Shown in pieces: positions 61,910 to 64,000 of a stretch of DNA of 64,000 nt; positions within the stretch are counted from its first letter, which is position 1, and the number at the start of each line of letters is the position of its first letter. The notes under the pieces are model-generated. The model was given only the letters and a program-made list of their open reading frames with translations. It had not been told where the DNA came from and did no database searches. Position numbers and translations under genes: made by a program. This DNA comes from Maricaulis virginensis (lineage in GTDB: Bacteria; Pseudomonadota; Alphaproteobacteria; Caulobacterales; Maricaulaceae): assembly GCF_027922185.1 (NCBI RefSeq), contig NZ_BSFE01000007.1:1-64000 (forward strand), read 5' to 3'.

Positions 61910-63207
61910 CCCGAGCCGACGTCATCCTGTGGGGCCGCCGGATCGGCGCCGTGCTGTGGGACGACCGGCGGCAGCTCGGCACGTTCGAATATGAACCCGC
62001 CTTCACGCGCTCGGGCATCGAGGTCGCCCCGCTCACCATGCCGCTGCGTACCGGGGTGTTCGAATTCCCCGCCCTGCCCCGCGACACCTTCAAGGGCCTG
62101 CCCGGCCTGCTCGCCGACAGCCTGCCGGACAAGTTCGGAAATCTGCTGATCGACCGCTGGCTGGCCGAACAGGGCCGCGCGCCAGGCGATTTCGACCCGG
62201 TTGAGCGGCTTTGCTATACCGGCCGCCGCGGCATGGGCGCGCTGGAGTTTGAACCGTCCAGCACCGCCCCGTCCGGCCGCGGCCGGCCGCTTAAGATCGA
62301 TGCACTCGTCGAACTGGCCGACCGGATGACACGCAGCCGCCTGGAAGTGAAGGGGCAACTTGCCGGGGCTGACGATCATCGGGGGATGGAGGACATCCTG
62401 CGCGTCGGCACCTCGGCAGGCGGCGCCCGTGCCAAGGCGGTTCTGGCCTGGAACCGGGAAAGCGGAGAGTTCCGCTCCGGCCAGCTCGACCTGCCCGACG
62501 GGTTTGAGCACTGGCTGCTGAAGTTCGACGGCGTGAGCGGCAATGCCGACAAGGAGATCGCCGATCCCCAGGGCTATGGCCGGCTGGAATATGCCTGCTA
62601 CCGCCTGGCCGTGGAGGCCGGGGTGGAGATGACCGAGTGCCGCCTTCACGAGGAAGGCGGCCGGGCGCACTTCATGACACGGCGCTTCGACCGGACACCG
62701 GGCGGCGGCAAGCTGCACATGCAGTCGCTGGGGGCGATGCGCCATTTCGACTACAACCAGCCGCGCGCCTATGCCTATGAACAGGCCATCGAGACCCTGC
62801 GCCTGCTCGGTCTGGACCGCGCGGCGATGGAGCAGATGGTGCGCCGGGCGCTCCTCAACATCGTCATCCGCAACCAGGACGACCATGTGAAGAATATCGC
62901 CTTCCTGATGGACAAGGCCGGCAACTGGTCGCTCGCCCCGGCCTTCGACGTCGTCTATGCCTGTAATCCCGGCGGGGCCTGGACGTCACAGCACCAGATG
63001 TCGCTCGCCGGCAAGACCGACGGTTTCACCCTCGCAGATCTCGTTGCGTTCGGCCGCTATGCCGATTTCAAGCCGGCACAGTTGCGAGCCATGCTGGACG
63101 ATATCCTGCAGGCGGCGGCGCAGTGGGACCACTATGCCGAGGAAGCCGGCGTCCCGCGCGATCTCTCGCGCCGGGCACACAATGGTTTCAGGCTGGAATT
63201 CGAATGA
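61906..63207 (+). CDS. HipA-family Ser/Thr kinase toxin
   Basis: 433-residue HipA-like kinase; in E. coli HipA phosphorylates glutamyl-tRNA synthetase, and relatives hit other synthetases. The N-terminal HipA domain includes FEFPALPRDTFKGLPGLLAD and LPDKFGN. The Ser/Gly loop is VGTSAGGARAKAVLAW, HWLLKFDG is the ATP-site lysine strand, and HFMTRRFDR precedes the catalytic loop IRNQDDHVKNIAF with the catalytic Asp. APAFDVVYA holds the metal-binding Asp. The key residues are present, so the toxin is probably active. The target is unknown. Confidence 0.9.
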   Translation: MTRADVILWGRRIGAVLWDDRRQLGTFEYEPAFTRSGIEVAPLTMPLRTGVFEFPALPRDTFKGLPGLLADSLPDKFGNLLIDRWLAEQGRAPGDFDPVERLCYTGRRGMGALEFEPSSTAPSGRGRPLKIDALVELADRMTRSRLEVKGQLAGADDHRGMEDILRVGTSAGGARAKAVLAWNRESGEFRSGQLDLPDGFEHWLLKFDGVSGNADKEIADPQGYGRLEYACYRLAVEAGVEMTECRLHEEGGRAHFMTRRFDRTPGGGKLHMQSLGAMRHFDYNQPRAYAYEQAIETLRLLGLDRAAMEQMVRRALLNIVIRNQDDHVKNIAFLMDKAGNWSLAPAFDVVYACNPGGAWTSQHQMSLAGKTDGFTLADLVAFGRYADFKPAQLRAMLDDILQAAAQWDHYAEEAGVPRDLSRRAHNGFRLEFE

Positions 63208-63219
63208 GGGGCAGCGGAA

Positions 63220-63525
63220 CTACTCCGCCGGCTCCTTCTCGCCGAAGGCGAAGCGGACGCGCTTCCACACCCAGGGGAAGCGGCGCAGCGTATTGGTGAT
63301 ATAGGTGTGCAGCGTCTTCGACGCGGCTGCCACCAGCACCAGGCCGAGCAGACCCATTGGCAGACCGATCGGGATGAAGGGCGTCAGGAAGCCGATCGGC
63401 ACGGCGAGCGCGATCAGCGCCAGCCCGACGGCGACGCAGACAGTGCGGATGATCAGCACGACAATCGCACCGAAGGCATTCCGCTGGGCCCATCCATTGA
63501 GGGATTCATTCATCGCCGTGACCAT
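63220..63525 (-). CDS. Small membrane protein, unknown function
   Basis: 101-residue protein if started at 63525 (MVTAMNESLNGWAQRN...); 63513 is an alternative. Two hydrophobic spans, AIVVLIIRTVCVAVGLALIA and PIGLPMGLLGLVLVAA, surround a Pro-rich turn. A basic C-terminal tail follows (RRFPWVWKRVRFAFGEKEPAE). Longer upstream starts are unlike coding sequence. Convergent with hipA. I do not recognise the family. Confidence 0.6.
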   Translation of the reverse strand: MVTAMNESLNGWAQRNAFGAIVVLIIRTVCVAVGLALIALAVPIGFLTPFIPIGLPMGLLGLVLVAAASKTLHTYITNTLRRFPWVWKRVRFAFGEKEPAE

Positions 63526-63796
63526 CTTCCAACCCGTCCCGTTCCTGAGGCGCCGCATGATGGAGAGGCGCCCATCGGGACAGACAACACTAAACGCGTA
63601 AACATGACCCCAATGCGAGACAAAAAAGCCGAAATTCAGGCAGCGGCCCGGAGTCAGCAGCGGGTTGTTGCATCTGCGCACCGGTTCTCACGCCGGGGCG
63701 GCATTTCCTTGGCGGCTTGGTATCTTGCCGCGTGTTGCAGCGCACACAATCACGGGCGGGCCCATCCGGAGCGAAGCTGCAGGCATAAAATAGTAA
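63526..63796. other. Intergenic region, nothing recognised
   Basis: About 270 bp of non-coding DNA before the terminator-like hairpin. No ORF, repeat or clear promoter is seen. Confidence 0.4.
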
Positions 63797-63835
63797 CGCC
63801 CCCGCCGGATGTCAGCGGGGGCGCCGGTGTTTTTT
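63797..63835. terminator. Terminator-like hairpin
   Basis: CGCCCCCGC pairs with GCGGGGGCG around a 9-nt loop. A T-run (TTTTTT) lies a few bases to the right on the plus strand, and a weaker T-rich stretch follows on the minus strand, so it may end the minus-strand gene that stops at 63889. Confidence 0.6.
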
Positions 63836-63888
63836 CAGTGCCGGGCCTCCACCAGGGAAGGGCCGCAACATTCTGCCACGGGGCAGGA

Positions 63889-64000
63889 CTACTCCGCCGC
63901 TGCGGCCGCGCCGCTGTCCGGCGTCCAGCGCAGCACCGGCTGGCGGGCCGCACGGGTCTCGTCCAGACGCTTGGTCGGGGCGTGAACCGGAGCCGCCAGG
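63889..64000 (-). CDS. 3' end of a minus-strand gene cut by the window edge
   Basis: An open frame enters from the right edge and ends at TAG (63889-63891). The last visible residues include APTKRLDETRAARQPVLRW and an Ala-rich acidic end (GAAAAAE). Codon use is normal for the region and a terminator-like hairpin follows, so it is probably a real gene. Too little is visible to name it. Confidence 0.5.
   Translation of the reverse strand, partial: LAAPVHAPTKRLDETRAARQPVLRWTPDSGAAAAAE

Noticed and set aside
1..64000. CRISPR arrays, tRNA/rRNA genes, insertion sequences or prophage genes
   Set aside because: I looked for regularly spaced direct repeats, cloverleaf-like arms and transposase or integrase motifs by eye and found none; a short tRNA could still be missed without a scanner.

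Overview
This is a GC-rich window from an alphaproteobacterium, most likely of the Caulobacterales/Maricaulales/Hyphomonadaceae group. The evidence is the gene content: an elpS-like lipoprotein beside a twelve-gene type II secretion (T2SS) operon as in Caulobacter, an F0 operon with a duplicated b/b' subunit and separated from F1 genes, a mutY-dciA-dsbA-smc block, TonB receptors next to phosphatase-type genes, and short palindromic intergenic repeats. No rRNA, tRNA, insertion sequence, prophage or CRISPR array is seen.

Layout. 0.2-2.5 kb: minus-strand polyamine pair (type III ornithine/lysine decarboxylase and a deoxyhypusine-synthase-like enzyme). 3-20.3 kb: a phosphate-type scavenging block with a tandemly duplicated ElpS-like surface lipoprotein, a TonB-dependent receptor, gspCDEFGHIJKLMN and a trailing small lipoprotein. 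20.5-25 kb: a minus-strand short prepilin peptidase faces phnC, an unusual phnD-phnE gene fusion and a PstS-like binding protein. 25-31.5 kb: amidase-like lipoprotein, glycosyltransferase and proline utilisation protein PutA. 31.6-36 kb: class I ribonucleotide reductase nrdA and nrdB, separated by an outer-membrane-barrel gene, each behind NrdR-box-like sites. 36-40 kb: folP, a SugE/Gdx exporter, an M24 peptidase and an RluD-type pseudouridine synthase. 40.2-44.5 kb: a second TonB receptor and a PhoD-type phosphatase behind a three-unit Pho box. 44.5-50 kb: HxlR regulator, nitronate monooxygenase, glutathione S-transferase, DUF4168 protein, folE, cysS. 50-51 kb: a gene-free island of palindromic repeats. 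51-58.6 kb: mutY, dciA-like gene, three tandem DsbA-like thioredoxins, smc. 58.7-61.3 kb: atpI-atpB-atpE-atpF'-atpF. 61.4-63.2 kb: a hipBA toxin-antitoxin module with four evenly spaced operators. The window ends in a small membrane protein and the 3' end of a minus-strand gene.

The main biological theme is phosphorus acquisition. Sites fitting the PhoB box (two 7-mers like CTGTCAT/CTGTCAC, 11 bp apart) precede elpS, phnC and the second TonB receptor. The products form a logical chain: surface and exported hydrolases or lipoproteins (ElpS, PhoD, the T2SS), outer-membrane uptake (two TonB receptors), and periplasmic capture with inner-membrane import (PstS-like, PhnD-E fusion, PhnC). The least conventional element is the single polypeptide joining a lipoprotein PhnD binding domain to the PhnE permease.
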